The translations under genes were made by a program, and so were the position numbers. The notes under the pieces were generated by a model, which had not been told where the DNA came from, made no database searches, and worked only from the letters and a program-made list of their open reading frames with translations. Below, in pieces: positions 1 through 8,694 of a stretch of 55,542 nt of DNA. This stretch comes from Paracraurococcus lichenis (GTDB lineage: Bacteria; Pseudomonadota; Alphaproteobacteria; Acetobacterales; Acetobacteraceae): assembly GCF_030657435.1 (NCBI RefSeq), contig NZ_JAUTWS010000041.1, forward strand, positions 1 through 55,542. Direction: 5' to 3'. Positions within the stretch are counted from its first letter, which is position 1, and the number at the start of each line of letters is the position of its first letter.

Positions 1-77
1 AGCAGCGGTTCTTCCTGCGCGATGGCCGCCCTTGCCATGACGACCGGACCGCGGCTTGACGGGCCCATGGCCTTTCA

Positions 78-190
78 TCGGCGAAAGCCCTCGCCAGGCT
101 GAAGGCCATGCTGCGTAAGGCAGCCGCGCGGACCGTCGCGGCGCCCAGGAACGCCGTCTTCCGCACCTTCACCCGTGCCGAGGCCGCCTC
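78..190 (+). pseudogene. IS630-type transposase C-terminal remnant
   Basis: In the frame beginning at 84 the translation reads ALARLKAMLRKAAARTV, which resembles the C-terminal signature of IS630-family transposases (LKA.LRKAAARTV..L). The frame shows no catalytic DDE motif and decays into unrelated sequence after about 190. No terminal inverted repeats are visible. It is best read as a scar of an old insertion. The match is short, so the family call is moderate only. Confidence 0.45.
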
Positions 191-331
191 GGGTGGAGAC
201 TCGTCGGACACCACTCCGGGTTGGGCGACGTGACGATGCGCTCCTCGATATCGCCGCCGTCGAGGAGTTGCGCCGCTTCCAGGCCGATCAGGCCGAGAGC
301 GGATGAGGCCGTTCGGCGTGGAGGAGATGCA

Positions 332-505
332 TCACAGGAAGCCGGATGCGCGGGCCGGGGATTCGGCCAGGGCATGTGCGGCGAACTCGAGTGCTGTCCG
401 CACGGTGGAACGCGAGGCCGGTCCGCCGAGACCGACGCGGACCGCCTCCGGCAGTGAGCCGCCTGCCCCGAAGACATCACTCGCGATGACTCCCAGGCCG
501 GCAGC
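332..505 (-). pseudogene. MocR-type (GntR/aminotransferase) regulator, C-terminal remnant
   Basis: Reading leftward to a stop at 332-334, the translation contains AAGLGVIASDVFGAGG, then LPEAVRVGLGGPASR and a closing leucine/alanine-rich helix. This resembles the extreme C-terminus of the PLP-aminotransferase domain of MocR/PdxR-type regulators (G..V.PG..F ... N.LRLGLG.......). Upstream of about 505 on this strand the frame runs into antisense of the hydrolase remnant, so the rest of the gene is gone. It is a fragment and is not expected to function. Confidence 0.45.
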
Positions 506-658
506 GACGATCGGATCGTCCCGATCGCCGCATCGGCGATGCTGTCGTCGAAGCTCATCAGGAACGCCGCACTCAAGGTGTACGACGGCGCGCCGCACGG
601 CATGTGCACGACGCTGAAGGACCGGGTGAATGCGGAGCTGCTGGGGTTTCTCGGCTGA
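458..658 (+). pseudogene. Chloroperoxidase-type alpha/beta hydrolase, C-terminal remnant
   Basis: The frame ending at TGA 656-658 reads DDRIVPIAASAMLSSKLI, then LKVYDGAPHGMCTTLKDRVN and ELLGFLG. This is the typical C-terminus of non-haem chloroperoxidase-like esterases: the D.IVPI segment and the APHGM loop carrying the catalytic His. The N-terminal two thirds, including the nucleophile serine, are missing. Its 5' end abuts the MocR remnant on the opposite strand at about 505, so the two fragments were joined by a deletion or insertion event. Confidence 0.6.
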
Positions 659-757
659 CATCCGGCCGACGCGCTCCGCCGCCCGGACCTCCGTGGCCGG
701 CGATGCGCGCAGCCTGCAGCGACGATCAGGCCTTTCGACACCGCGAAAGTCACGGCC

Positions 758-1009
758 ATGCCAGGCATGCTTGAAGGAAGTATCGCCGTCATCACCGGCG
801 GCTCGACGGGCATCGGCCTCGCCACCGCCAGGTGCTTCGCGGCCGAGGGCGCCAGGGTCTTCGTCATCGGCCGCCGCGCAGCGGAACTGGCCAATGCCGT
901 CGCCGGAATGGGGGCGAGCGCCACGGGCATCCAGGCCAGCTCCTCCGACCTGGGCGGCGCCCCAGATATGACAGCCACGATCCGGCCCCGGCCGCGCGGC
1001 GCCCCATGA
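758..1009 (+). pseudogene. Short-chain dehydrogenase/reductase, N-terminal fragment
   Basis: The first ~65 residues are a clear SDR Rossmann start. VITGGSTGIGLATARCFAAE holds the TGxxxGIG dinucleotide motif, followed by a second beta-alpha unit (ARVFVIGRRAAEL) and ASATGIQASSSDL. After residue ~68 the reading turns into arginine/proline-rich sequence and stops at 1009. The catalytic S-Y-K region is absent, so this is a truncated and probably dead gene. The neighbourhood is full of other gene ends, which fits repeated rearrangement. Confidence 0.65.
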
Positions 1010-1065
1010 GGCGGCTGCCCGGGCATCGCCCGCGTCGAGGTCCCGGCCGATGGCGGGCAGCACTC

Positions 1066-3138
1066 TCAGGCGCCGGCGCCCTCCCGCTCCATCAGGAGCG
1101 CGCCCGTCGGCAGCACGCGCGCGCGCCAGCCCGGCGGCACCAAGGTCGTCGCGTCGAGCTGCACCAGGATCGCCGGCCCCGCGAAGGCGGCGCCGGCGCC
1201 GAGCCGCGCGCGGTCGAGGATCGGCGCCCGGACCGGCCCCTGCGGCAGGCGCATCTCCTGCCCGCCGACCACGGCCCCCGCGGCCTCCCCGCCGCGCGGC
1301 GCCGGCGCCGCGGGGGAGGGCAGCCGGCCCGCCGCCTCCAGCCGCAGGGTCACGATCTCGATCGGCACCTCCGGCAGGTCGAAGCCGTAGAGCGCGCGGT
1401 GCGCCGCGGCGAAGCCGGACCCGAGGGCTGGGCGCGGGTCGCCCGCCTCCGGCCAGGGGATGGCGAGCTCGAAGCCCTGCTCCTCGTAGCGCATCAGGGC
1501 GACGCGCCGGGTGGCACGGTCCGGCGCCGCCACCGCCTCCTCGGCGAACCAGGCCTCGGCCTCCGCGGCCAGGGCGCGGAAGGCGGCCTCCAGGCGCGCG
1601 GGATCGGCGTGCTCCAGCCGCTCCGCGACGGTGCGGCTGAACTCCGCCTTGAGGTCGGCGGCGAGCAGCCCCTGGGCGCAGAGCACGCCCGGCGCCGGCG
1701 GCACCAGCACGCGGGTCATGCCCAGCAGATCCGCCAGCGCCGCCCCGTGCAGCGGCCCCGCGCCGCCGAAGGGCACCAGGGCGAAGCCGCGCGGGTCGTG
1801 CCCGCGCTCCACCGAAACGACGCGGATGGCGCCGACCATGTTGCTGTCGGCGATGGCGAGGATGCCGCGCGCCGCCGCCTCCACCGGAAGGCCGAGCGGC
1901 TCCGCCACATGGGCGCGGATCGCCGCCTCCGCCCGTGCCGGGTCGAGCGCCATGCTCCCCCCGAGCAGCGCCGGCGGCAGGTGGCCGAGCAGGAGATGCG
2001 CGTCGGTCACGGTCGGCCGCCCGCCGCCGCGGCCGTAGCAGGCGGGGCCGGGATCGGCGCCGGCGCTTTCCGGCCCGACCGTCAGCGCGCCCGCCGCGAC
2101 GCGCGCGAGGGAGCCGCCGCCCGCGCCGATGGTCACCATGTCCACCATGGGCAGCGGCAGCGGCCATGGCCCGACCCGCCCGGACTGGGTCAGCGCGACG
2201 CGCCCCTCGCGGATCAGGCAGATGTCGGCGCTGGTGCCGCCGATATCGACGGTGATGATGTCGGGGATGCCGGCGGCGACCGCCATCGCCGCCGCGCCGA
2301 CCACGCCGGCTGCGGGGCCGGAGAGCGCCGTCTGCACCGGCGCGCGGCGGATCGCCCCGGCGCCGGCGACGCCGCCATTCGACTTCATCAGCAGCAGCGG
2401 CGCGCGGATGCCGCCCGCCTCCAGCCGCTGCTCCAGCCGCGCCACATAGGTGGAGACGGCGGGCATGACGGCGGCGTTCAGCACCGTCGCCATGCTCCGC
2501 TCGTATTCGCGGACCACCGGCAGGACCTCGGAGGAGGCGGTGGCGGCGAGGCCGGGCGCCTCCTCCCGCAGGATCTCCAGCGCGCGCCGCTCATGGGCGT
2601 GGTTGGTGAAGCTGTGCAGGAAGCAGATGGCGATAGCCCGGGCGCCGGCCGCCACCGCCTGCCGCAGCGCGGCGCGGAGCGCCGCCTCGTCGAGCGGCAC
2701 AAGTTCGGCGCCGTCGGCGGCGATGCGCCCGGGGACCTCGAAGACCAGGGCGGGCGGCACCGGCCGCCGCGGCTTGCGCCAGGCCCAGAGATTGTCCCGC
2801 CGCGGCAGGTCGGCGCGGCCGATCTCCAGCACGTGGCGGAAGCCCTCGGTGGTCAGCAGCGCGGCCGGCGCCGTCTTGCCCTCGAGGATCAGGTTGGTGG
2901 CGACCGTCGTGCCGTGCAGCACCCGGGCGATCTCCGCCGCGCCGCGGCAGGCGGCCTCGAGCGCCAGGCCGACGCCGGTGAGGAAGGCCTCGGAGGGATC
3001 GCGCGGGGTGGAGGGCGTCTTGGCCGTCCAGGCCTCGCCCGTCGCGGCGTCCTGCAGGGTGACGTCGGTGAAGGTGCCGCCGATGTCGACGGCGACGAGC
3101 AGATCGCGCACCCCGGGCTCAGGCGACGGCATCGGCAT
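1066..3138 (-). CDS. hyuA: Hydantoinase/5-oxoprolinase subunit A (HyuA family)
   Basis: About 690 residues. This is the ATP-binding subunit of the hydantoinase/oxoprolinase family, which with HyuB opens five-membered cyclic amides (5-oxoproline, N-methylhydantoin and relatives) at the cost of ATP in the cytoplasm. The actin-fold phosphate loop LVAVDIGGTFTDVTL lies at residues ~12-26 and the second, ITVDIGGTSADICLI, in the middle. LHGTTVATNLILEGK is also typical. ATG at 3138 or 3132 is possible; both overlap the end of hyuB (stop 3119-3121), which indicates translational coupling. It is the last gene of a seven-gene minus-strand unit whose first five genes form a peptide-type ABC importer. The exact ring substrate cannot be told from sequence. 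Confidence 0.9.
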   Translation of the reverse strand: MPMPSPEPGVRDLLVAVDIGGTFTDVTLQDAATGEAWTAKTPSTPRDPSEAFLTGVGLALEAACRGAAEIARVLHGTTVATNLILEGKTAPAALLTTEGFRHVLEIGRADLPRRDNLWAWRKPRRPVPPALVFEVPGRIAADGAELVPLDEAALRAALRQAVAAGARAIAICFLHSFTNHAHERRALEILREEAPGLAATASSEVLPVVREYERSMATVLNAAVMPAVSTYVARLEQRLEAGGIRAPLLLMKSNGGVAGAGAIRRAPVQTALSGPAAGVVGAAAMAVAAGIPDIITVDIGGTSADICLIREGRVALTQSGRVGPWPLPLPMVDMVTIGAGGGSLARVAAGALTVGPESAGADPGPACYGRGGGRPTVTDAHLLLGHLPPALLGGSMALDPARAEAAIRAHVAEPLGLPVEAAARGILAIADSNMVGAIRVVSVERGHDPRGFALVPFGGAGPLHGAALADLLGMTRVLVPPAPGVLCAQGLLAADLKAEFSRTVAERLEHADPARLEAAFRALAAEAEAWFAEEAVAAPDRATRRVALMRYEEQGFELAIPWPEAGDPRPALGSGFAAAHRALYGFDLPEVPIEIVTLRLEAAGRLPSPAAPAPRGGEAAGAVVGGQEMRLPQGPVRAPILDRARLGAGAAFAGPAILVQLDATTLVPPGWRARVLPTGALLMEREGAGA

Positions 3139-4882
3139 AGCCCCCGCGATGGAAGAGCCGCGTCCCGCCCCGCTCCGCGCGCAGCGCCGCGGTGCGCGCC
3201 GCATCCACCTGCCCGCCGGCGAGCGCCACGCCATAGTCCCGCGCCGCGGCCTCGGCGCCGACGAAGCCGCCGAGCACGTCCGCCAGCACCTCCTCCGCCG
3301 GCCGGTCGAAGGGATGCCCCCAGCCGCCGCCGCCGCCGGTCTCGAGGCGCAGCACATCGCCCCGCCGCAGCACCGTGCCGTCCGAGAGCGGCGGCAGCAG
3401 GCGCTCCTCCGCCGTGCCGGGATTCACCACGGCGCGGCCGCTGCCGCCGTTGCGCCCGCCCGCGACGCCCCAGGGCGGGTTCCGCACGCTGTCGATGCGG
3501 ATCGCCACCTGCGCCGCCTCGCACATCACCTCGTACTCCCGCACCACGCCGCAGCCGCCGCGGAAGCGGCCGGCGCCGCCGCTGTCGCGGTGGATGCCGT
3601 AGCGGCGGAGCCGCACGGGGTAGGTCAGCTCCATGAACTCGGCCGGGTAGTTCTCCTGCGCGACGAAGTAGACGGCGTCCACGCCATCGGCGAAGGGCCG
3701 CGCGCCGTAGCCGACTGCGACGCCGTCGGTCATCAGGAAGCGCCGGCCCGCATGCTCGCCGCGCAGCGCCAGGATGACATAGGCGGAATGCGCCGCGGGC
3801 GCCTCGCCGCCGCGCGCCACGGCGACGAGGCCGTGCAGGGCGGCGAGCAGGCGCATCATGGTCAGCCCGCGCAGGCCGAGCGGCGCCGGCGCGCGCGGGG
3901 CGAGCAGCGAGCCCTCGCGCAGCCGCACCTCGTCGATGGCGCGCGGCCCGCCGGCGTTCAGCACCTGTCCCGCCTCGCCCTGCAGGAAGTAGAGGCCGAG
4001 CGCCATGCCCGGCACGTCCGGATGCATCAAAAGGTTCACCGGCCCGGCCGCCTGGTCGTCCGTCTCCGTCGCGTCGAGGATGAAGCGGTCCTCCTCCGTC
4101 CGGGTCAGGGCGAGGCGCAGCACGAAGGGGCCATGGCCCTGGCCGTCGCCGTCGATCGCGTCGGCGAAGCGCGTGGTGCCGACGGGGAAGGCCGCGCGCA
4201 GCTTGCTCCGCACCAGGGTCTCGGTGCGGCGGAGGAGCTGGGCGAAGGCATCGGCCAGCACCTCCGGCCCGAAGCGGGTGGCGATCTCCGCCAGCCGCGC
4301 CTCGCCCAGCCGCACCGCCGCCATCAGCGCCCGCGTGTCGCCCTGGGACTGCAGGGGGAAGCGGCTGTTGCGCCAGAAGGTGCGGAGCAGGTCCTCGTTG
4401 GTCACGCCGTCGCGCACCAGGCGCACCGGCGGGACGATGATGCCCTCCTGGAAGTGGTCGGTCGCGTCGGGGCTGAGCGAGCCCGGGCGCAGGCCGCCGA
4501 TGTCGGAGAAATGCGCCCAGCCCATGACGAAGCCGACGCGCCGGCCGGCCTGGAAGACGGGCGCGAGGAAGACCTGGTCGTTGGAGTGGGAGACGGCGCC
4601 GCGGCTGCCGTAGCAGTCGTTGTACCAGTAGAGGTCGCCGGGCCGCATCTCCTCCAGCGGGTAATGGCGCAGCACCGGCCCGACGATGTCGCCGAAGATC
4701 GGCAGGTCGGAGCCGACGGCCATCGCGCCCGCGGCGTCGAAGATGGCGGTGTAGAAGTCCTTCTTCTCGCGGATGAAGGCGGACATGGCGGTGCGCTCGA
4801 GCAGTGCCTCCATCTCCGCCTGGGCGGCGCGGGCGGCGCCGCGGATGATCTCGAGGCTGACGGGGTCGCAGGTGGCGGTCAT
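3119..4882 (-). CDS. hyuB: Hydantoinase/5-oxoprolinase subunit B (HyuB family)
   Basis: 587 residues, the catalytic partner of HyuA. The start is typical of the family (DPVSLEIIRGAARAAQAEME ... AFIREKKDFYTAIFDAAG), and the central region carries YNDCYGSRGAVSHSNDQVF and GWAHFSDIGG, matching the metal-site region of HyuB proteins. The ATG at 4880-4882 shares four bases (ATGA) with the stop of the upstream ATPase gene. Its own stop overlaps the hyuA start. Enzyme and importer are therefore made from one message, which suggests that the imported solute is the enzyme substrate or a precursor of it. Confidence 0.9.
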   Translation of the reverse strand: MTATCDPVSLEIIRGAARAAQAEMEALLERTAMSAFIREKKDFYTAIFDAAGAMAVGSDLPIFGDIVGPVLRHYPLEEMRPGDLYWYNDCYGSRGAVSHSNDQVFLAPVFQAGRRVGFVMGWAHFSDIGGLRPGSLSPDATDHFQEGIIVPPVRLVRDGVTNEDLLRTFWRNSRFPLQSQGDTRALMAAVRLGEARLAEIATRFGPEVLADAFAQLLRRTETLVRSKLRAAFPVGTTRFADAIDGDGQGHGPFVLRLALTRTEEDRFILDATETDDQAAGPVNLLMHPDVPGMALGLYFLQGEAGQVLNAGGPRAIDEVRLREGSLLAPRAPAPLGLRGLTMMRLLAALHGLVAVARGGEAPAAHSAYVILALRGEHAGRRFLMTDGVAVGYGARPFADGVDAVYFVAQENYPAEFMELTYPVRLRRYGIHRDSGGAGRFRGGCGVVREYEVMCEAAQVAIRIDSVRNPPWGVAGGRNGGSGRAVVNPGTAEERLLPPLSDGTVLRRGDVLRLETGGGGGWGHPFDRPAEEVLADVLGGFVGAEAAARDYGVALAGGQVDAARTAALRAERGGTRLFHRGGYADAVA

Positions 4883-5877
4883 GCGGTCTCGATGCTCGGC
4901 TGGCGCGGGGCGGGCGCGGTCTCGCGCCAGCGGTGGCAGGCAACGTCCTGGCCGGGCGCCACCGTCTCGGGGAGGGGCTCCTCCGCGGCGCAGCGCGGCT
5001 CGGCCAGGGCGCAGCGCGGATGGAAGCGGCAGCCCGCGGGCACGGCACGGAGGCTCGGCGGGTCGCCCGGCAGGGAGGGACCGGCGGCGCGGCCATCGAG
5101 GTGCGGCGCGGCGGCGAGCAGCGCGCGGGTATAGGGATGCCGCGGCGCCTCGAAGAGCTGCCGGGCCGTCCCCTGCTCCACCACACGGCCGAGATACATC
5201 ACCGCGACCCGGTCGCAGACGCGCCGCACCACCGAGAGATCGTGCGAGATGAAGAGGTAGGTCAGGCCGAAGCGCCCGCGCAGCTCCTGCAGCAGCCGCA
5301 GCACCGCCGCCTGCACGGAGAGGTCGAGGCCGGCGGTCGGCTCGTCCAGGATCACGACGCGCGGCCGCAGCAGCAGGATGCGGGCGAGGCCGATGCGGCG
5401 CTGCTGCCCGCCCGAGAGCTCGTGCGGGTAGCGCCCGGCGAAGGCGGGGTCGAGGCCGACCGCCGCGAGCGTCTCGGCGATCCGCGCCCGCCGCTCCGCC
5501 GCGTCGCGGAGGCCGTGGATGGCGAGGCCCTCGGCGAGGGTCGCGCCGACCCGCCACCAGGGATCGAGCGCCGCGCCCGGGTCCTGGTGCACGTACTGGA
5601 TGGCGGCGCGGTCGCGCCGTGCCTCGGCCGGGGTGCGGCCGGAGACCACGCGGCCTTCCAGCCGGACCTCGCCCGCCGCCTCGCGCTGCAGGCCGAGCAG
5701 CGTGCGGGCCAGGGTCGTCTTGCCGCAGCCGCTCTCGCCGACGATGCCGAAGCTCTCGCCCGCCGCGACGGAGAGGTCGACGCCGTCCACCGCCCGCACG
5801 CCCGGCCAGTGCCGCAGCAGCCCGCGCCGGGCGCCGAGCTCGACGGTGAGGCGGCTCGCGCCGAGGATCTCAGGCAA
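4879..5877 (-). CDS. Peptide/nickel-type ABC transporter ATP-binding protein (DppF-like)
   Basis: 332 residues. Walker A GESGCGKTT lies at 47-55, followed by the ABC signature LSGGQQRRIGL, Walker B VVILDEPTAGLDL and the C-terminal oligopeptide extension with the paired cysteines of GCRFHPRCALAEPRCA. It drives the importer together with the next ATPase. The start is unusual: no ATG or GTG fits, but TTG at 5877-5875 is preceded by a strong GGAGG about six bases upstream and gives the expected N-terminus MPEILGASRLTVEL. It overlaps the end of the upstream ATPase gene by 8 bases and the hyuB start by 4. Confidence 0.9.
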   Translation of the reverse strand: MPEILGASRLTVELGARRGLLRHWPGVRAVDGVDLSVAAGESFGIVGESGCGKTTLARTLLGLQREAAGEVRLEGRVVSGRTPAEARRDRAAIQYVHQDPGAALDPWWRVGATLAEGLAIHGLRDAAERRARIAETLAAVGLDPAFAGRYPHELSGGQQRRIGLARILLLRPRVVILDEPTAGLDLSVQAAVLRLLQELRGRFGLTYLFISHDLSVVRRVCDRVAVMYLGRVVEQGTARQLFEAPRHPYTRALLAAAPHLDGRAAGPSLPGDPPSLRAVPAGCRFHPRCALAEPRCAAEEPLPETVAPGQDVACHRWRETAPAPRQPSIETA

Positions 5878-6838
5878 GCTCGGCCTCCGGCAGCGCCTCC
5901 TCGTGGAAGGGGCAGGCGACGGCATGGCCGGGACCGGCCGGCAGCAGCGGCGGCGGCGCCTCGGCGCAGGCGGCGCGGGCGAGCGGGCAGCGCGGGTGGA
6001 AGCGGCAGCCCGGCGGCTGCGCCGTCGCGGCCGGCACCGTGCCGGGGATGCCGAGGAGCTCCGCGGCGCGGTCCGGGTGGCAGGCCAGCAGCATGCGCGT
6101 ATAGGGGTGGCGCGGCGCGTCCAGCACCGCGCGCGTCGGCCCGGCCTCCGCCACCTGCCCGGCATAGAGCACGGCGGTGCTGTCGCAGACCGCAGCCAGC
6201 ACGCCGAAGTCATGGGTGACGAAGAGCAGCGACAGGCCGCGCTCCGCGACCAGGCGCCGCAGCAGGGCGAGGATCTCCCGCTGCGTCGTGACGTCGAGCG
6301 CCGTGGTCGGCTCGTCCGCGACCACCAGGGCGGGGTCGCAGGCCAGCGCGGCCGCGATCAGCAGCCGTTGGCGCTGGCCGCCCGAGAATTGGTGCGGGTA
6401 CTTCGCGAGCGCCGCCTCGGGGTCCGGAAGCTGCACGGCGCGGAAGAGCTCGACCAGCCTCGATCGGTGGTCGCGGCGCCTGCCCGGGGCATGGCGCCGC
6501 ATCGCCTCCAGGATCTGGTCGCCGGCGCGGAAGACGGGGTTGAGCGAGAGATAGGGGTCCTGCGGCACGAAGCCGATCCGCCCGCGGGCGGAGGCGGCGC
6601 GGTCCGTCAGGATGTCCCGGTCCTCGAAGAGGATGGCGCCCTGGGGCAGCTCGGCGCCGCGCGGCAGGATGCCGAGGATGGCGCGCAGCAGCGTGGACTT
6701 GCCGCAGCCGCTCTCCCCGACGACGCCGAGGGTGCCGCCGCGCGGCACGGCGAGCGAGACATCCTCGAGGATGCGGGCGGTGCCGCCCTCGGTGCGGATG
6801 CGGACCGAGAGCCCCTCGACCGAGAGGACGGGCCTCAC
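5870..6838 (-). CDS. Peptide/nickel-type ABC transporter ATP-binding protein (DppD-like)
   Basis: 322 residues. Walker A GESGCGKST at 41-49, signature FSGGQRQRL, Walker B LVVADEPTTALD, and the C-terminal oligopeptide/dipeptide extension with GCRFHPRCPLARAACAE. It starts at GTG 6838-6836, which forms a GTGA overlap with the stop of the permease gene. It pairs with the DppF-like ATPase encoded next in the unit. The substrate class (peptides, opines, nickel chelates or cyclic amides) is not set by the ATPase; the linked hyuBA genes favour a cyclic amide or pyroglutamyl compound. Confidence 0.9.
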   Translation of the reverse strand: MRPVLSVEGLSVRIRTEGGTARILEDVSLAVPRGGTLGVVGESGCGKSTLLRAILGILPRGAELPQGAILFEDRDILTDRAASARGRIGFVPQDPYLSLNPVFRAGDQILEAMRRHAPGRRRDHRSRLVELFRAVQLPDPEAALAKYPHQFSGGQRQRLLIAAALACDPALVVADEPTTALDVTTQREILALLRRLVAERGLSLLFVTHDFGVLAAVCDSTAVLYAGQVAEAGPTRAVLDAPRHPYTRMLLACHPDRAAELLGIPGTVPAATAQPPGCRFHPRCPLARAACAEAPPPLLPAGPGHAVACPFHEEALPEAELA

Positions 6839-7677
6839 CGCCGGCTCCGCCGCAGGCGCGGATCGGCGATGTCGCGCAGCCCGTCGCCCAGCAGGTTGAA
6901 GCCCAGCACCAGCAGCAGGATGGCGAGGCCGGGGAAGGTCGGGAACCACCAGGCCTCCGGCAGGTGCTGCCGCGCCTCGCTGACGGCGAGGCCCCAGTCC
7001 GGCGAGGGCGGCGCCGCGCCGACCCCGAGGAAGCCGAGGATGGCGGCGGTCAGGATGGTGAAGCCCATGCCGATGGTGGCGCGCACCAGGATGGCCGGCG
7101 CCGCGTTGGGCAGGACGTGCAGCAGCAGGATGCGCGGGGTGGAGGCGCCGAGGCCGGCCAGCGCATCGACGAAGAGCGCGCCGCGCAGACGCCGCGTCTC
7201 GGCATGCACGGTGCGGGCGAAGAAGGGCCAGTAGGTCAGGGCCAGCGCCGCCATGGCGGTGCCGAGCCCGGGCGCCATGAGCTGGCCGAGGGCGAGCGCC
7301 AGGATGAGCTGCGGCACGGCGAGGAAGATGTCGGTGATCCGCATCAGCGCCTCCGACGCCCAGCCCTCGCGCCAGCCGGCCCAGAGGCCGATCGGCACGC
7401 CGATCAGCATGGAGCCGGCGACGACCGAGACGGCGACGACGAGCGCCCCCTGGGTGCCGAGGATGACGCGGGAGAGGATGTCGCGCCCGAGATTGTCCGT
7501 GCCGAAGGGGAACTCGGCCGAGGGCGGGCGCAGGCGCTGCAGCAGGTGGCTCTCGAAGGCGTCCTCGGGATAGGGGGCGATCCAGGGGGCGAGGACCGCG
7601 ACGAGCAGGGCGAGGAGCACCAGGGCGAGGCCGAGGGCGGCGACCGGGTCGCGCAGCAGCAGGCGGAGCGCCCTCAC
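6835..7677 (-). CDS. Peptide-type ABC transporter permease (DppC-like)
   Basis: 280 residues. An N-terminal membrane segment is followed by a periplasmic loop containing PFGTDNLGRDILSRVILG, the typical DppC/OppC signature, and then five more hydrophobic segments. The EAA-type loop that contacts the ATPases reads ALAGLGASTPRILLLHVLPN. It starts at GTG 7677-7675 and overlaps the DppB-like gene by a GTGA junction. Inner-membrane half of the importer channel. Confidence 0.9.
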   Translation of the reverse strand: MRALRLLLRDPVAALGLALVLLALLVAVLAPWIAPYPEDAFESHLLQRLRPPSAEFPFGTDNLGRDILSRVILGTQGALVVAVSVVAGSMLIGVPIGLWAGWREGWASEALMRITDIFLAVPQLILALALGQLMAPGLGTAMAALALTYWPFFARTVHAETRRLRGALFVDALAGLGASTPRILLLHVLPNAAPAILVRATIGMGFTILTAAILGFLGVGAAPPSPDWGLAVSEARQHLPEAWWFPTFPGLAILLLVLGFNLLGDGLRDIADPRLRRSRR

Positions 7678-8687
7678 CGACCCTCCTCCGCGATGCGGGG
7701 GTCGATCAGGGCCTGCAGCAGGTCCACCAGCACATTGACCACGGCATAGACCACGCCGACCACCAGCGTCACGGCGAGCAGCGCCTTGTAGTCGGCGGAG
7801 AGGATGGCCTGCACGGCGTAGGTGCCGAGGCCCGGCCAGTCGAAGATCGCCTCCACCGCCACGGCGCCCGAGATCAGCGCGCCGAAGAGCAGGCCGATCT
7901 GCGTCACCGTGACGGTGACGGCGTTGCGGAGGACGTAGACGGCCGCCAGCCGCACCCGCCCGTAGCCGGCGGCGCGGGCATAGAGCACGAAGTCCTTCTG
8001 CAGCGTCTCCAGCACGCCGGACCGGGTGAAGCGCGCGATGCTGGCGAGGCCGGGCAGGCAGAGCGTGACGGCGGGCAGGGCGAGGTGGCGCAGCGCGTCG
8101 GCGAAGAGGTCGGGCCGGCCGGCCAGCAGGCTGTCGACCAGGAAGAAGCCGGTGGTCTCGGGCGGCGGGCCGAGCGCGACGTCGATCCGGCCGCGCAGCG
8201 GCAGGATGTCGAGGTCCATGGCGAAGACGAGCTGCAGCATGATCGCCAGCCAGAAGGAGGCGATGGCGAGACCGCCGACCGAGAGCAGCCGCACGAGGTG
8301 ATCGACCGGCCCGTTGTGGTCCAGCGCCGCCAGCAGGCCGAGCGGCACGCCGAGCAGGGTCGAGAGCAGCAGCGCGGCGAAGGTCAGCTCCAGCGTCGCG
8401 GGCAGGCGGAAGCGGATCTCCTCCGCCACCGGCCGGCCGGAGAAGATGGAGCTGCCGAGATCCCCCGTCAGCACCTGCCGGACATGCGTGACGGCCTGCC
8501 GCCAGAGCGGCTGGTCCAGCCCGTAGCGGGCGCGGATCTCGGCGAGCTGCGCCGGGGTCGCGGCATCGCCCGCCAGCGTCGCCGCCGGATCGGCCGGGAC
8601 GACGCGCGCCAGCACGAAGGTCAGCAGCACCAGGCCGAACAGCGCCGGCAGCGCCAGCAGCAGGCGCCGGAGGAGGTAGCGGGCCAC
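7674..8687 (-). CDS. Peptide-type ABC transporter permease (DppB-like)
   Basis: 337 residues. It begins ARYLLRRLLLALPALFGLVL (first membrane helix) with the usual DppB follow-up DPAATLAGDAATPAQLAEIR and YGLDQPLWRQ. GDLGSSIFSGRPVAEEI precedes the membrane core, and ARAAGYGRVRLAAVYVLRNA is the EAA-type coupling loop. The GTG start at 8687-8685 lies 7 bases after the stop of the binding-protein gene. Forms the inner-membrane channel with the DppC-like subunit. Confidence 0.9.
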   Translation of the reverse strand: MARYLLRRLLLALPALFGLVLLTFVLARVVPADPAATLAGDAATPAQLAEIRARYGLDQPLWRQAVTHVRQVLTGDLGSSIFSGRPVAEEIRFRLPATLELTFAALLLSTLLGVPLGLLAALDHNGPVDHLVRLLSVGGLAIASFWLAIMLQLVFAMDLDILPLRGRIDVALGPPPETTGFFLVDSLLAGRPDLFADALRHLALPAVTLCLPGLASIARFTRSGVLETLQKDFVLYARAAGYGRVRLAAVYVLRNAVTVTVTQIGLLFGALISGAVAVEAIFDWPGLGTYAVQAILSADYKALLAVTLVVGVVYAVVNVLVDLLQALIDPRIAEEGR

Positions 8688-8694
8688 GCCCCGA

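Noticed and set aside
832..3636. 934-codon open frame on the plus strand antisense to hyuA/hyuB
   Set aside because: Arg/Gly/His-rich translation without any family motif; it is the expected shadow of real genes in DNA of this GC content.
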